A stretch of DNA of 64,000 nt from Leptotrichia wadei (lineage in GTDB: Bacteria; Fusobacteriota; Fusobacteriia; Fusobacteriales; Leptotrichiaceae). The notes under the pieces are model-generated. The model was not told the origin of the DNA. It saw only the letters and a list, made by a program, of their open reading frames with translations, and did no database searches. Shown one piece after another: positions 26,967 to 37,710 of this stretch. Within the stretch, counting starts at the first letter, position 1. Each line of letters starts with the position of its first letter. The position numbers and the translations under genes are program-made. The stretch spans positions 1,054,001 through 1,118,000 of the forward strand of contig NZ_AP019841.1 of the NCBI RefSeq assembly GCF_007990445.1, read 5' to 3'.

Positions 26967-28165
26967 TGAAAGGGCGAGATCAAAAAATATTTTTGGAAGC
27001 ACTTGATGAACTGGAAAAGGAAAAGGGAATTTTAAAGGAAGAATTGCTGGAAACAATAGAAACTGCGTTGCTTGCGGCTTATAAGAAAAATTATGGTGAA
27101 AAGGATAATGTAAAAGTAACTATAAATAGAAATAGCGGAGATGTGAAGGTTTATTCACAAAGACTGATTGTGGAAAATGTAGAAAATCCTGAAGAGGAAA
27201 TTAGTCTGGAAGATGTAATTTCTGTGAAAAAACGTGCTAAGCTGGGAGATATTCTGGATTTGGAAATTAATGCAGAAAGTTTTAAGAGAAATGCGATTCA
27301 GAATGCAAAGCAGATTGTTGTACAGAAGGTTAGAGAGTGTGAAAAAAGAAATATTTTTAATAAGTTTAAGGAAATTGAAAATTCAATTGTGTCTGCAAAT
27401 GTTAGAAAGACAGATGAAAAGGGGAATTTATACGTTGATATAAATGGACTTGAAGCGATTGTGCCGCAAAAGGAATTGTCGCCAACGGATAAATTTGTGC
27501 AAGGGGACAGAATTAAGATATTTATTGGAGAAGTTGAGGAGGCAACTAAGTTTACAAAAACTTTTGTTTCTAGAAAATCTGAAGAATTGCTGCGTGGGCT
27601 ATTGGAACTTGAAGTGCCTGAAATTTATGAAGGTATAATTGAGATTAAGAATATTGCAAGGGAAGCTGGAAGCCGTTCTAAAGTGGCAGTTTATTCAGAT
27701 GATAAGAATTTGGATGTAAAGGGTGCCTGCATTGGACGAAATGGTATGAGAATTCAAACTATTATTGATGAACTGCAAGGGGAAAAAATTGATATTGTGC
27801 TTTGGAATGAAGATGTTAAGGAATTTGTAAAAAATGCTTTAAATCCAGCGCAAGTTTTGTCTGTAGAAGTTGTTGAGGAAGGCGAAGATAATCTGAAAGT
27901 TGCAAAAGTAGTTGTTGCAGAAAATCAGTTGTCGCTTGCGATTGGTAAAAAAGGACAAAATTCAAGACTTGCAGCAAGATTGTGCGGTGTAAAGATTGAC
28001 ATTCATACAAAATCAGATGAAGTGGCTGAAAGTGATGAAGATGAACTTGAAGAAGGAAGTGCATTTCAAGATACTTTAGATGAAAGGGAAAATGCTGAAA
28101 AGAATAGCGACTCATTTGAAGTTGAAGAAAGTGCATTTGCAGGACTTGGCGAAGATAAGGAATAG
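26963..28165 (+). CDS. nusA: Transcription termination/antitermination protein NusA
   Basis: RNA-polymerase-binding elongation factor, 400 residues. An N-terminal domain (1-125), an S1 domain (about 130-200) and two KH domains (KGACIGRNGMRIQTIIDELQGEKIDIV and AIGKKGQNSRLAARLCGVKIDI) appear in order. A short acidic tail follows; the C-terminal AR repeats of E. coli NusA are absent, as in most Firmicutes. Two adjacent ATG codons (26963, 26966) are equally possible. About 145 bp separate it from the next gene. Confidence 0.96.
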   Translation: MMKGRDQKIFLEALDELEKEKGILKEELLETIETALLAAYKKNYGEKDNVKVTINRNSGDVKVYSQRLIVENVENPEEEISLEDVISVKKRAKLGDILDLEINAESFKRNAIQNAKQIVVQKVRECEKRNIFNKFKEIENSIVSANVRKTDEKGNLYVDINGLEAIVPQKELSPTDKFVQGDRIKIFIGEVEEATKFTKTFVSRKSEELLRGLLELEVPEIYEGIIEIKNIAREAGSRSKVAVYSDDKNLDVKGACIGRNGMRIQTIIDELQGEKIDIVLWNEDVKEFVKNALNPAQVLSVEVVEEGEDNLKVAKVVVAENQLSLAIGKKGQNSRLAARLCGVKIDIHTKSDEVAESDEDELEEGSAFQDTLDERENAEKNSDSFEVEESAFAGLGEDKE

Positions 28166-28309
28166 AAATGGGACAATTAGACGGCTGTAAAAGTGAAATG
28201 CTATGATTAGGAAATTAAGTTTTTTTGTTAGAAAATTGAAAATAAAAAGATTAAAAATTTCGTTAATGACTTTTACAAGTGGTTAAAATTGTATCGAACA
28301 AGGAGGTAA

Positions 28310-28897
28310 TTGGAAAGTTTGGATACAGTTGATGAAAAAAAATTAGAAAATAAAGAAAAAAGCAAGCCTGAAAGAATGTGTGTCTGCTGCAGAAGGAAGG
28401 GTGAAAAATCTGAATTTTTTAGAATTTCTGAGCAGAATGGAAAATACATTTTTGACAGGGAAATGAAAGTGCAGGCAAGAGGGTTTTATGTTTGTAAAAC
28501 TAATGAATGTGTTGAAAGGCTTTCAAAAAATAAGAAATATAACATTGAAATTGAGCAGCTTGTAAAAATGATGGAGCAAATAAAATGTGAAAAAAAATAT
28601 ATAATTGATATTTTAAAGCCGATGAAAAATTCTGAATATTTTGTTTTTGGGATTGATGAAACGATTGATGGAGTGAAAAAGGGAAAAGTGAAACTTTTGA
28701 TAATTCCTCGGGATATAAAGGCGAAATATATTGAAGAATTTGAAAAATTGAAGGAAAATTTTAATTTTGAGATTATATTTGTTGAAAAAAAAGAGGAATT
28801 GATAAGGCTTTTTTCAAGAGATGTCAATGTTGTCGGTATTTTTAATAAAAAGGTAATAAAGGGAATATTGAGCAAAGTGGAGGTGATGAACGGATGA
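28310..28897 (+). CDS. YlxR (DUF448) protein fused to an L7Ae-like domain
   Basis: The N-terminal half (about residues 20-85) is a YlxR/RnpM RNA-binding domain: PERMCVCCRRKGEKSEFFRI and GRGFYVC-type ARGFYVCKTNECVERL. The C-terminal half (about 105-190) looks like the L7Ae/YlxQ fold (VKKGKVKLLIIPRDIKAKYIEEF; VVGIFNKKVIKGIL). In Firmicutes these are two adjacent genes, ylxR and ylxQ, between nusA and infB; here they form one frame. The start is TTG: 28310 lies very close to AAGGAGGT, while 28319 has better spacing. It overlaps infB by 4 bp. Confidence 0.85.
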   Translation: MESLDTVDEKKLENKEKSKPERMCVCCRRKGEKSEFFRISEQNGKYIFDREMKVQARGFYVCKTNECVERLSKNKKYNIEIEQLVKMMEQIKCEKKYIIDILKPMKNSEYFVFGIDETIDGVKKGKVKLLIIPRDIKAKYIEEFEKLKENFNFEIIFVEKKEELIRLFSRDVNVVGIFNKKVIKGILSKVEVMNG

Positions 28898-31800
28898 AAG
28901 TGCATGAATTAGCAAAGGAAAATGGTTTTACGGCATCTAAGTTTATGGAGGAAATCCGAAAATTTGGAATTGATAAAAAACATCACATGAATGTGCTAAG
29001 TGGCGAAGAAGTTGACTTGATAAGGAAAAAACTTCAGAAGGGTGTTCAGAATCAAAGTCAAAGTGATGGCAGTAAAACTGAAAATCTGAATAGAAATGAA
29101 GAAAAAACAGCAAAATTTGCTGCAAAAAAAGAAAATGACCATTCAGATAGTCAAAAAAACAGTAATGCTGAACATAGTAAAATTAATAATGAAAATAAAA
29201 ATATTAATGAAAATTACGAAAAATTTAAACAACCATTGGAAAAAAATATTAAACTAAATGCAGAAAAAAAATCAGAGGGCATTAATAAAGGTAATCTGAA
29301 TAATATAAAAAATTTAGATAATAATAAAAATCAAAAATTTGAAAAATCAAATAGATTAGATAAAAACGAAAATAAAAAGAAAATGGAGATGAAAGTTAAT
29401 TTGAGTAATCAGAATAATAAGCAAAATGAAATAAATAAAGATAAGCAAAATTATAAAAATAGAGATAACCGTGACAATAGGGAAAACGGAACGAGAAACT
29501 TCCAAAATAGAGACAATCGAAATAAAGATGGATTTAAGCGAGAAGGAAGAGAAAATAACTTTAGAAAAGATAATAAAAGTTTTAATAAGGATGGAAATAA
29601 TCAGTCGAGAGATAATCGAGACAGCAGAGGTTTCCAAAAACGTGATAATAGGGATAACCGTGACAATAGAGAAAACGGGCCAAGAAACTTCCAAAATAGA
29701 GACAATCGAAATAAAGATGGATTTAAGCGAGAAGGAAGAGAAAATAACTTTAGAAAAGATAATAGAAATTTTAACAGGGATGGAAGTAATCAGTCGAGAG
29801 ATAATCGAGATAACAGAGGTTTCCAAAACAGAGATAACCGTGACAATAGAGAAAACGGACCAAGAAACTTTAGGGATAGACAGGATAATAGAGGATTTTC
29901 CGATAGAGGCGGATTTAATAGAGATAGAGATGACTTCAGAAAAGATAATAGAAATAACTTTTCTGGCGGAAGAAAAGATGTGCAAACTGAAATTCCAGCG
30001 GCAACAGTTGCTGAAAAGGGAAAAGCTGGTGGAAAAGGAAAAGGAAAATTTGAAAAGAAAAAATACGAAAAGAATAGAAGAGACAGGGAACAGCATGAAA
30101 AAGAACTTCGTTCTGATTTTAGAAAGGATGACAAAAAGAAAAAGAAAAATAAAAAACATGAAAAAGTTGTCAAGGATGAAATTATCAGAATTGAAGGAGA
30201 GAGCATAGGAATGATAACAATTGGAGATGAAATTGTTATTAAAGATCTGGCTGAAAAACTGGGAATTAATGTTTCTGACATAATTAAAAAGTTCTTTATG
30301 GAAGGAAAATTGCTTACGGCAAATGCGATTTTGTCTTTTGAAGAGGCTGAAGAAGTGGCGCTTGACTATGAAGTAATCGTGGAAAAGGAAGAAGTCGAAG
30401 AAGTCAGTTATGGTGAAAAATATCATCTTGAACAGGAAGATAAGGAAGATGAGCTTATTACAAGAGCACCTGTTATTACAATTATGGGGCACGTTGACCA
30501 TGGTAAGACTTCGTTACTTGATGCGCTTAGACATACAAATGTAATTGGTGATGAAGCTGGAGGAATTACACAAAAAATTGGTGCCTACCAAGTAAACTGG
30601 AAGGGACAAAGAATTACGTTTATTGATACTCCAGGACATGAGGCGTTTACTGAAATGAGGGCTCGTGGAGCTAATATTACGGATATTTCTATTTTGATTG
30701 TGGCGGCTGATGATGGAGTAAAACCTCAAACTGTAGAAGCTATTTCGCATGCTAAGGAAGCTGGAGTTCCAATAATTGTTGCAATTAATAAAATTGATAA
30801 GCCAGGGGCTGATCCGATGAAAGTTAGAACGGAATTGACTGAATATGGATTGATGGCTCCTGACTGGGGTGGAAATACAGAATTTGTTGAAATTTCTGCA
30901 AAGAAAAAAATTAATTTGGAAGAGCTTCTTGAAACAATATTGATTACTGCAGAACTTGAAGAATTGAAGGCTAATCCTAATAAACGTCCTAAAGCGGTTG
31001 TTGTAGAATCAAGACTGGATCCTAAAATGGGGGCAGTTGCCGATGTGCTTGTACAGGAAGGAACGCTTAAAATTGGAGATGTGTTTGTAGCTGGAGAATC
31101 TCATGGTAGAGTTCGTTCTATGCTTGATGACAGAGGTAAAAAGATAAATAAGGCAATTATTTCACAACCTGTGGAAATTACAGGATTTAATGTTGTGCCA
31201 AATGCAGGAGATATTCTGTATGGTGTTGAAAGTGATAAACAGGCTAAGAAAATTGTAGAAGACTTTATTAGAGAAAGAAAAGTAAATGAACAAAACAAGA
31301 AAAAACATATTTCACTGGAAAGTTTGTCACAGGAATTGGAAGAACAAGAATTAAAAGAATTGAAATGTATTATAAGAGCTGATTCAAAAGGGTCTGTTGA
31401 AGCATTGAGGGAATCGCTTGAAAAACTTAATACGGAAAAAGTTGTTGTTAATGTAATTCAAGGAAGTGCTGGAGCGGTAACTGAAGGGGACGTAAAACTT
31501 GCAGAAGCATCGAATGCAATTATAATAGCATTTAACGTACGTCCAACAACTCCTGCCAGAATTATTGCTGAAAAGACTGGAGTAGAAATTAGAAACTACA
31601 ATGTAATTTACCATGCAACTGAAGAAATTGAAAAAGCGATGAAGGGAATGCTTGATCCTGAGTTTAAGGAAGTTTACTTTGGAAGAATTGAAGTTAAGCA
31701 AGTATTTAAGGTATCAAATGTTGGAAATGTCGCTGGAGCCGCTGTTGTTGACGGAAAAGTTACAAAAGACTCTAAAATCCGTGTAATTCGTGATGGAATT

Positions 31801-31959
31801 ATTATTTTTGACGGGGAATTAGGTTCGCTGAAACGGTTTAAAGATGATGTAAAAGAAGTTGTAATGGGACAGGAATGTGGAATTGGTATCCAGGACTTTA
31901 ATGATATTAAGGCTGGGGATATTATTGAATCATACATTATGGAAGAAATCCCAAGATAA
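28894..31959 (+). CDS. infB: Translation initiation factor IF-2
   Basis: GTPase that places initiator tRNA on the 30S subunit. The first 50 residues form an IF2_N domain ([20 protein letters not shown]). A long low-complexity Asn/Arg/Asp/Lys linker follows, including near-exact repeats. A second IF2_N-like domain precedes the G domain, whose G1 motif GHVDHGKT starts at residue 532, with DTPGHEAF and NKIDKP motifs following. Domains II-IV complete the 1021-residue protein. rbfA follows after 18 bp. Confidence 0.97.
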   Translation: MKVHELAKENGFTASKFMEEIRKFGIDKKHHMNVLSGEEVDLIRKKLQKGVQNQSQSDGSKTENLNRNEEKTAKFAAKKENDHSDSQKNSNAEHSKINNENKNINENYEKFKQPLEKNIKLNAEKKSEGINKGNLNNIKNLDNNKNQKFEKSNRLDKNENKKKMEMKVNLSNQNNKQNEINKDKQNYKNRDNRDNRENGTRNFQNRDNRNKDGFKREGRENNFRKDNKSFNKDGNNQSRDNRDSRGFQKRDNRDNRDNRENGPRNFQNRDNRNKDGFKREGRENNFRKDNRNFNRDGSNQSRDNRDNRGFQNRDNRDNRENGPRNFRDRQDNRGFSDRGGFNRDRDDFRKDNRNNFSGGRKDVQTEIPAATVAEKGKAGGKGKGKFEKKKYEKNRRDREQHEKELRSDFRKDDKKKKKNKKHEKVVKDEIIRIEGESIGMITIGDEIVIKDLAEKLGINVSDIIKKFFMEGKLLTANAILSFEEAEEVALDYEVIVEKEEVEEVSYGEKYHLEQEDKEDELITRAPVITIMGHVDHGKTSLLDALRHTNVIGDEAGGITQKIGAYQVNWKGQRITFIDTPGHEAFTEMRARGANITDISILIVAADDGVKPQTVEAISHAKEAGVPIIVAINKIDKPGADPMKVRTELTEYGLMAPDWGGNTEFVEISAKKKINLEELLETILITAELEELKANPNKRPKAVVVESRLDPKMGAVADVLVQEGTLKIGDVFVAGESHGRVRSMLDDRGKKINKAIISQPVEITGFNVVPNAGDILYGVESDKQAKKIVEDFIRERKVNEQNKKKHISLESLSQELEEQELKELKCIIRADSKGSVEALRESLEKLNTEKVVVNVIQGSAGAVTEGDVKLAEASNAIIIAFNVRPTTPARIIAEKTGVEIRNYNVIYHATEEIEKAMKGMLDPEFKEVYFGRIEVKQVFKVSNVGNVAGAAVVDGKVTKDSKIRVIRDGIIIFDGELGSLKRFKDDVKEVVMGQECGIGIQDFNDIKAGDIIESYIMEEIPR
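29464..29858 (+). repeat. In-frame tandem repeat inside infB
   Basis: Two nearly identical units about 189 bp (63 codons) apart, plus a partial third unit about 180 bp further, encode [16 protein letters not shown]-type sequence. GATAACCGTGACAATAG begins at about 29464, 29653 and 29833. All frames stay in register. Copy number is likely to vary between strains. Confidence 0.85.
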
Positions 31960-31977
31960 CGAAAAGGTGATAATTTT

Positions 31978-32346
31978 ATGAATGATAGAAGAAAAAAAGG
32001 ACTGGAAAAGGAAATTTCAAGAATTGTTGGAATGACGCTTTTGACAGAAATAAAAAATGAAAAAATAAGAAATCTTGTTACAATTCACAAGGTAGAGCTT
32101 ACAAAGGATGGAAGATATCTTGATTTGACATTTTCAATACTTGATTTGAATGATAATGTGAATAAAGAAAAAATCGCTGAAGATTTGAACAAGTTAAAGG
32201 GATTTTTTAGAAAAAAAATTGGGTCGCAATTAACAGTCAGATTTGTTCCAGAAGTGAGAATTCATTTGGATGACAGTGTTGAATATGGTGTGAAGATAGC
32301 TTCAATATTAAGTGAAATAAAAAAAGAAAATAGTGATACTGAATAG
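31978..32346 (+). CDS. rbfA: 30S ribosome-binding factor RbfA
   Basis: Small KH-fold assembly factor acting on 16S rRNA maturation, 122 residues. The blocks RKKGLEKEISRIVGMTLLTEI, TIHKVELTKDGRYLDLTFSI and RFVPEVRIHLDDSVEYGVKI match the family. AAAGGTGA precedes the ATG. Last gene of the rimP-nusA-infB unit; about 170 bp without clear signals separate it from recJ. Confidence 0.95.
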   Translation: MNDRRKKGLEKEISRIVGMTLLTEIKNEKIRNLVTIHKVELTKDGRYLDLTFSILDLNDNVNKEKIAEDLNKLKGFFRKKIGSQLTVRFVPEVRIHLDDSVEYGVKIASILSEIKKENSDTE

Positions 32347-32513
32347 AACGAAGATGCAAAATGGCTTTAAAATGAGGATTTCTAAAAAGTAATTGAATAG
32401 ATATGTTCAATAGCATAAGTTTTTTATCTATACAATGGGATTATTTGTTTTATTAAATTCTGAACTTGTATAGAATTCATTATTGAATATAAAAAATTCT
32501 GATTTTAAGGTGT

Positions 32514-34241
32514 TTGACTATACAAAAAAAGGAAGCGATTAATCTTGTAATGAAATGGGAATTAAAAAGCTATGATAAAAATTATTTGGTATCAAAAAGT
32601 TCTGAATTTGGTGAGAGCAAATTAATTTCAAGGCTCCTTTTAAATCGGGGAATTAACACGAAGGAAAAAGTGCAGAAATTTTTAAATTCAGATAAAAAGG
32701 ACATTCATAACCCATTTTTGTTTGAAGATATGGAAAATGCCGTTAAGAGAATCCAAAAAGCAGGGAAAAATAAAGAGAAAATTATAATTTATGGGGACTA
32801 TGACGTTGATGGAATTTCTGGGGTGGCATATTTGGTAATAATGCTAAGAAGACTGGGGCTGAATGTGGATTATTACATTCCGAATCGGGTTCATAAGGGA
32901 ACTGGGATAAATAAGCATGTTCTGGCATTTTTGAAAAAATGGGATGCAAAATTGTTTATAACGGTTGATACGTCTATAAATAATCTTGAGGAAATGATGC
33001 TTCTGAAAGATAGAGGAATTGATATAATTATAACGGATCATCACAGAAAAACAGGCATTTCTGAAAATGAGGAAAAAAATCTTGGAGTTCTTACGATAAA
33101 TCCAAAAAGCAGTAAAAATTATCCAAATAAATTTTTATCTGGCTCCGGAGTAGCATTTAAACTTGCAGATGCGGTTTATGAAGCTTATGGTGCGAATAAA
33201 AAGATATTGTATGATTATCTGGATATTATAATGATTGGGACGGTTGCAGATGTTGTGCCTATGACTGATGAAAATAGATTTATCATAAAAAAAGGGTTAA
33301 ATAATCTAAAAAAAACGAAAATAAAAGGTTTGAAGTATATTATTAACTATTTGAAGATAAATCCGAAAAATATAACGACTAGCGATATTGGATTTTTTGT
33401 AGCACCAATTTTTAATGCGCTTGGAAGAATTGATAATTCAAAAATTGTTGTAAATTTCTTTATTCAAGAGGATGATTTTAAACTTTTCTCAATAATTGAG
33501 GAAATGAAACGTGCGAATAAAATCAGGCGTTATTTGGAAAATGAGATTTATAATGAGCTGGAGGAAAAAATACAGCGTCTGGAACGTCCAAAGTATATTT
33601 TTATGAAAAGCAGAAAATGGCATTCTGGAGTAATTGGTGTTGTATGTTCAAGAATTTCCATAAAATATAATATTCCAGTAATTCTAGTTTCAATAAAAAA
33701 TGGATATGGAAAGGCATCTTGCAGAAGCATTGAAGGAATTAATATTTTTGATATTTTAAAAAGTGTTTCAGATAAGCTGGAGCGGTTTGGAGGGCATGAT
33801 TTGGCGGCAGGATTTCTTGTATCTGAAAAATATTTGGGTGAAATAGAAAGGCATTTGCGAAATAAGCTTGCCAGAAAAAATAGAGAGAATGTTCAAAAAG
33901 TGCTTTGTATTGATGCTTGGCTGAATATTGAAAATTTGAATAAGAGAAGACTTCATGATATAAACAGGCTTTCACCGTTTGGGCTGGATAATCAAGAGCC
34001 TAACTTTATGGATGCTGATGTGAGTTTTTTGAATTTGACAAAGTTTGGGATAAATAATAGGCATTTTAAGGGATTTGTTAAAAAAAATAACCGTATTATA
34101 TCGGTAATTGGATACAATTTAGGACATAAATTAAAAACAAATAATTTTTATAAGAAAAAGTTTAAAATAGTTTATACTCCGATATTTAAGTCTGTTCATT
34201 CAGATTTGTTTATCGAGTTGAAAATAAAGGATTTTAAATAA
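32514..34241 (+). CDS. recJ: Single-strand DNA exonuclease RecJ
   Basis: 5'-3' single-strand DNA exonuclease of the DHH superfamily used in recombination and repair. Motif I IYGDYDVDGISG, the VDTSINN block, the ITDHHR motif and DHHA1-type SRKWHSGVIGVVCSR and GGHDLAAGF are intact, giving a catalytically competent Mn2+ site. Length 575 residues is typical. The start is uncertain: TTG at 32514 with AAGGTG close upstream, or ATG at 32550 (MKWELKSYD), which matches homologues better but has a distant site. Confidence 0.92.
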   Translation: MTIQKKEAINLVMKWELKSYDKNYLVSKSSEFGESKLISRLLLNRGINTKEKVQKFLNSDKKDIHNPFLFEDMENAVKRIQKAGKNKEKIIIYGDYDVDGISGVAYLVIMLRRLGLNVDYYIPNRVHKGTGINKHVLAFLKKWDAKLFITVDTSINNLEEMMLLKDRGIDIIITDHHRKTGISENEEKNLGVLTINPKSSKNYPNKFLSGSGVAFKLADAVYEAYGANKKILYDYLDIIMIGTVADVVPMTDENRFIIKKGLNNLKKTKIKGLKYIINYLKINPKNITTSDIGFFVAPIFNALGRIDNSKIVVNFFIQEDDFKLFSIIEEMKRANKIRRYLENEIYNELEEKIQRLERPKYIFMKSRKWHSGVIGVVCSRISIKYNIPVILVSIKNGYGKASCRSIEGINIFDILKSVSDKLERFGGHDLAAGFLVSEKYLGEIERHLRNKLARKNRENVQKVLCIDAWLNIENLNKRRLHDINRLSPFGLDNQEPNFMDADVSFLNLTKFGINNRHFKGFVKKNNRIISVIGYNLGHKLKTNNFYKKKFKIVYTPIFKSVHSDLFIELKIKDFK

Positions 34242-34297
34242 TTAAATTAATTAATATAAATTATATATAACAAAAAATTTTAGGAGGAATTAAAGAA

Positions 34298-35584
34298 ATG
34301 GCAGTAAAAAAATTAAATGAAACAACTTATGAAGTATCAGCAGTTAGGGAAGGAGAAGAATTAAAGCACTTAAAAGATCACGTTTTAGTACATTTTAAAG
34401 ATGCAAAAGTTGACGGATTCCGTCCAGGACATGTACCTGCAAAAGTTATTGAAAGTAAATTCAAAAAGGAAATTGAAGGGGAAATCCTAAATCATATTAT
34501 TTCTGATGAATATAGAAAAGCAGTTGCAGAAAATGAATTAAAACCAATTGCTGATATTAAACTTGAAAAATATGAAAATAATGATGATAAAGTGGAAGTT
34601 GTATTTACAATTCCTGTATTACCTGCATTTGAATTAGGACAATATAAAGGTGTGGAAGTAGAAAAGGAAAATGTGGAAGTTACAGATGAAACTGTAAATG
34701 AAGAAATTGAAAGATTAAGAGAAAGCGCTGCAAAATTAAAAGAAATTGCAGAAGATGAAGAAGCTAAAAATGATGATGTTGTAAACATTAACTTTGAAGG
34801 ATTTATAGATGGGGAAGCCTTTGATGGAGGAAAAGCTGAAGGATATGACTTGACATTAGGTTCTCACAGCTTTATTGACACTTTTGAAGATCAAATTGCA
34901 GGACACAAAAAAGGGGATGAGTTTGATGTAAACGTTACTTTCCCTGAAAATTATGGAGCTGCAAACTTGTCTGGAAAACCAGCTTTATTTAAAGTAAAAG
35001 TAAACTCAATCAAGAGAAAAGAAGAAGCTGAATTAAATGATGACTTGGCAAAAGAATTAGGATTTGACTCTGTTGAAGATATGAAAAATAAAACTAGAGA
35101 AAATATTACAAAAAGAGAAGAAACAAGAGCTGAAAATGAATTTAAGAACAAAGTTGTAGAAGCAGTAGTAAATGCAACAGAAGTTGAAGTTCCAGAAGCA
35201 TTAGTTCAAAGGGAAATTGACTATCAAATCAACAGATTTGCGCAACAATTGCAAATGCAAGGAATTAACTTGAATCAATATTTCCAAATGACTGGACAAA
35301 CAATGGATTCAATGAGGGAAAATGCAAAGGAAAATGCTGAAAAAGCTGTGAAAACAGAATTAGTGCTGGCTGAAATTGCAAAAGCTGAAGAAATTAAAGC
35401 AACTGATGAAGAAGTAGCAAAAGAAATCGAAACTTTAGCTGCAATGTATGGACTTGAAAAGGATGCATTAATTGCTGATGTAAGAAAAAATGGAAATTAT
35501 GAAAGATTCATTGATGAAACAAATTATAGATTAGTAAATCAAAAAACAATTGATTTATTAGTAAATGAAGCAAAAGTTAAATAG
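34298..35584 (+). CDS. tig: Trigger factor
   Basis: Ribosome-bound chaperone and peptidyl-prolyl isomerase, 428 residues. The N-terminal ribosome-binding signature is GFRPGHVPAKVIESKF (residues 46-61). The FKBP domain (about 150-240) contains DDVVNINFEGFIDGEAFDGG, and a long helical C-terminal domain follows. AGGAGGAA precedes the ATG. Followed by clpP and clpX, the common tig-clpP-clpX order, though clpP has its own promoter-like sequence. Confidence 0.96.
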   Translation: MAVKKLNETTYEVSAVREGEELKHLKDHVLVHFKDAKVDGFRPGHVPAKVIESKFKKEIEGEILNHIISDEYRKAVAENELKPIADIKLEKYENNDDKVEVVFTIPVLPAFELGQYKGVEVEKENVEVTDETVNEEIERLRESAAKLKEIAEDEEAKNDDVVNINFEGFIDGEAFDGGKAEGYDLTLGSHSFIDTFEDQIAGHKKGDEFDVNVTFPENYGAANLSGKPALFKVKVNSIKRKEEAELNDDLAKELGFDSVEDMKNKTRENITKREETRAENEFKNKVVEAVVNATEVEVPEALVQREIDYQINRFAQQLQMQGINLNQYFQMTGQTMDSMRENAKENAEKAVKTELVLAEIAKAEEIKATDEEVAKEIETLAAMYGLEKDALIADVRKNGNYERFIDETNYRLVNQKTIDLLVNEAKVK

Positions 35585-35619
35585 TAATTTTTGAAAAATT
35601 GTGAATTGAAAAGAATATT

Positions 35620-35648
35620 TTGATTTTAGAAGAATTTTGTGATAAAAT
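35620..35648 (+). promoter_or_regulatory. clpP promoter
   Basis: TTGATT (35620-35625), a 17-bp spacer and TAAAAT (35643-35648), about 100 bp before clpP. An imperfect inverted repeat (TTCTTT...AAAGAA, about 35661-35699) lies between; no CIRCE or CtsR-type element was recognised. Confidence 0.5.
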
Positions 35649-35746
35649 AGTTTATTGCGAAATTCTTTTTCTCTATTTGATAGTAAATGAGAAAGAATAA
35701 AAACAAGAAATGAAAGAAAAAATTGACAGAAAGAGGAGGAAATAAT

Positions 35747-36322
35747 ATGTCAGTATATAGTCCAGTAGTTATTGAAAATGATGGACGTGGGGAAAGAAGC
35801 TATGATATTTATTCAAGACTTTTGAAGGATAGAATAATTTTTGTAAGCGGAGAAGTTGAAGATGGGATGGCAAATGCGATTGTTGCACAGCTGCTGTTCC
35901 TGGATGCGCAGGATAATGAAAAGGATATTGTTATGTATATAAATAGCCCAGGTGGAGTAATTACAGCTGGACTTGCAATTTATGATACAATGCGTCACAT
36001 TAAAAGTGATGTTTCTACAGTTTGCGTAGGACAAGCGGCAAGTATGGGAGCAGTATTGTTGTCAGCAGGAGCAAAAGGAAAAAGATACTCATTGCCAAAT
36101 TCAAGAATAATGATTCATCAGCCATTAGGTGGTGCAAGAGGGCAAGCGACAGATATTCAGATTCAAGCAAAAGAAATTGAAAGAATGAAGGAAATTACAA
36201 GTAAAATTTTATCAGAAGCAACTGGAAAATCAGTGGAAGAAATTTATGCGGATACTGAAAGAGATAATTTTATGTCGCCAGAAGAAGCTGTAAATTATGG
36301 ATTAATTGATAAAATATTGTAA
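35747..36322 (+). CDS. clpP: ATP-dependent Clp protease proteolytic subunit
   Basis: Tetradecameric serine protease, 191 residues. The catalytic Ser ([11 protein letters not shown]), His (MIHQPLGG) and Asp (ERDNFMS) are present. The ATG at 35747 follows GAGGAGG; a start 24 bp earlier (35723) would lie ahead of that site and is rejected. It is paired with clpX 42 bp downstream, which supplies the unfoldase ring. Confidence 0.97.
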   Translation: MSVYSPVVIENDGRGERSYDIYSRLLKDRIIFVSGEVEDGMANAIVAQLLFLDAQDNEKDIVMYINSPGGVITAGLAIYDTMRHIKSDVSTVCVGQAASMGAVLLSAGAKGKRYSLPNSRIMIHQPLGGARGQATDIQIQAKEIERMKEITSKILSEATGKSVEEIYADTERDNFMSPEEAVNYGLIDKIL

Positions 36323-36364
36323 TTATTTATGATTTAAATTGTAGAAAAAACGAGGTGAAAAATA

Positions 36365-37594
36365 TTGGCAAAGAAAAAAAATTACTGTTCATTTTGTGGA
36401 AGAGAAGAAGATGAAGTGGAAAGACTGGTACAGAGTCCAGAAGAGGATGATGTATTTATTTGTAATGAGTGTATAGAAGACAGTGCGGAGTTATTGGACA
36501 GTTTTAGAGAATATGATAAAAATGAGCAGAATAGGGAAATTACGTTGTTAAAGCCTAAGGAAATAAAGGCTAAACTTGATGAATATATTATCGGACAGGA
36601 ACAGCCTAAAAAAGTTTTATCTGTGGCGGTTTATAATCATTTTAAGAGAATAACGCATAAACAGCAGAAAAAAACAGATGATGATGTGGAGCTTCAAAAA
36701 TCCAATGTGCTGCTAGTAGGGCCTACTGGAAGTGGGAAAACTTTGCTTGCACAGACATTAGCAAAAACATTGAATGTACCTTTGGCGATTGCAGATGCGA
36801 CAACGTTGACAGAAGCTGGATATGTTGGGGATGATGTGGAAAATGTGCTTTTGAAGTTGATAAAGGCTGCAGATTATGATATTGAAACAGCAGAACATGG
36901 GATTATTTATATTGATGAAATTGATAAAATTGCGAGAAAGTCGGAAAATATGTCAATTACAAGGGATGTTTCTGGAGAAGGAGTTCAGCAGGCACTGCTT
37001 AAAATTATTGAAGGGACTGTTGCGAGTGTGCCGCCTCAAGGTGGGAGAAAACATCCAAATCAGGAAATGATTGAAATTAATACGAAGGATATTTTATTTA
37101 TTGTTGGTGGAGCATTTGAAGGGCTGGAAGCGAAAGTTAAAGATAGAGTTAATGAAAAGAGGGTTGGATTTGGGCTGGAAACAAATAAAACTAAATTGGA
37201 TGACTTGACTTTATTTGAAAATGTATTGCCTGAAGATTTGATAAAATTTGGGTTAATTCCAGAGTTAATTGGGCGGCTGCCTGTAATTACAGCGCTTCAT
37301 GGGCTTGATGAAGAGGCTATGATAAAAATATTGACAGAGCCTAAAAATTCGCTTGTTAAACAATATAAAAAATATTTTGAGATGGAAAATGTGGATTTGG
37401 AATTTGATAAGGATGCGATCGTTGAGATTGCACAGCTGGCACTTAAGAGAAAAATTGGAGCGAGAGGGCTTCGTTCAATTATTGAAAGCGTTATGACTGA
37501 CTTGATGTATGAAATTCCATCAAAAGACAATGTTAAGAAAGTGATAATTACGAAGGAAGCTGTTACAGATAAGGATAAAGTAATTGTTGAATAG
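36365..37594 (+). CDS. clpX: ATP-dependent Clp protease ATP-binding subunit ClpX
   Basis: AAA+ unfoldase, 409 residues. The N-terminal zinc-binding domain has the four Cys (CSFCG ... CNEC). Walker [13 protein letters not shown], Walker [13 protein letters not shown], the sensor region and the IGF-type ClpP-binding loop (RVGFGLE, a variant) follow. The start codon is TTG at 36365 with GAGGTGA about 8 bp upstream, giving [12 protein letters not shown]. Confidence 0.97.
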   Translation: MAKKKNYCSFCGREEDEVERLVQSPEEDDVFICNECIEDSAELLDSFREYDKNEQNREITLLKPKEIKAKLDEYIIGQEQPKKVLSVAVYNHFKRITHKQQKKTDDDVELQKSNVLLVGPTGSGKTLLAQTLAKTLNVPLAIADATTLTEAGYVGDDVENVLLKLIKAADYDIETAEHGIIYIDEIDKIARKSENMSITRDVSGEGVQQALLKIIEGTVASVPPQGGRKHPNQEMIEINTKDILFIVGGAFEGLEAKVKDRVNEKRVGFGLETNKTKLDDLTLFENVLPEDLIKFGLIPELIGRLPVITALHGLDEEAMIKILTEPKNSLVKQYKKYFEMENVDLEFDKDAIVEIAQLALKRKIGARGLRSIIESVMTDLMYEIPSKDNVKKVIITKEAVTDKDKVIVE

Positions 37595-37710
37595 TAAAAT
37601 TATTTAAATTATTTAAAAATATACAGAAAACATAAATTATTGAATATGAATTGTATTTATTATAATTTAAAAGAAATCTAGATTTAGTATAAAATATGAA
37701 AGGAGAAATT

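Noticed and set aside
29356-30501. 381-residue minus-strand ORF, and a 245-residue plus-strand ORF at 29471-30208
   Set aside because: Both lie over the low-complexity repeat of infB in other frames; composition is simple repeat translation and there is no ribosome binding site.
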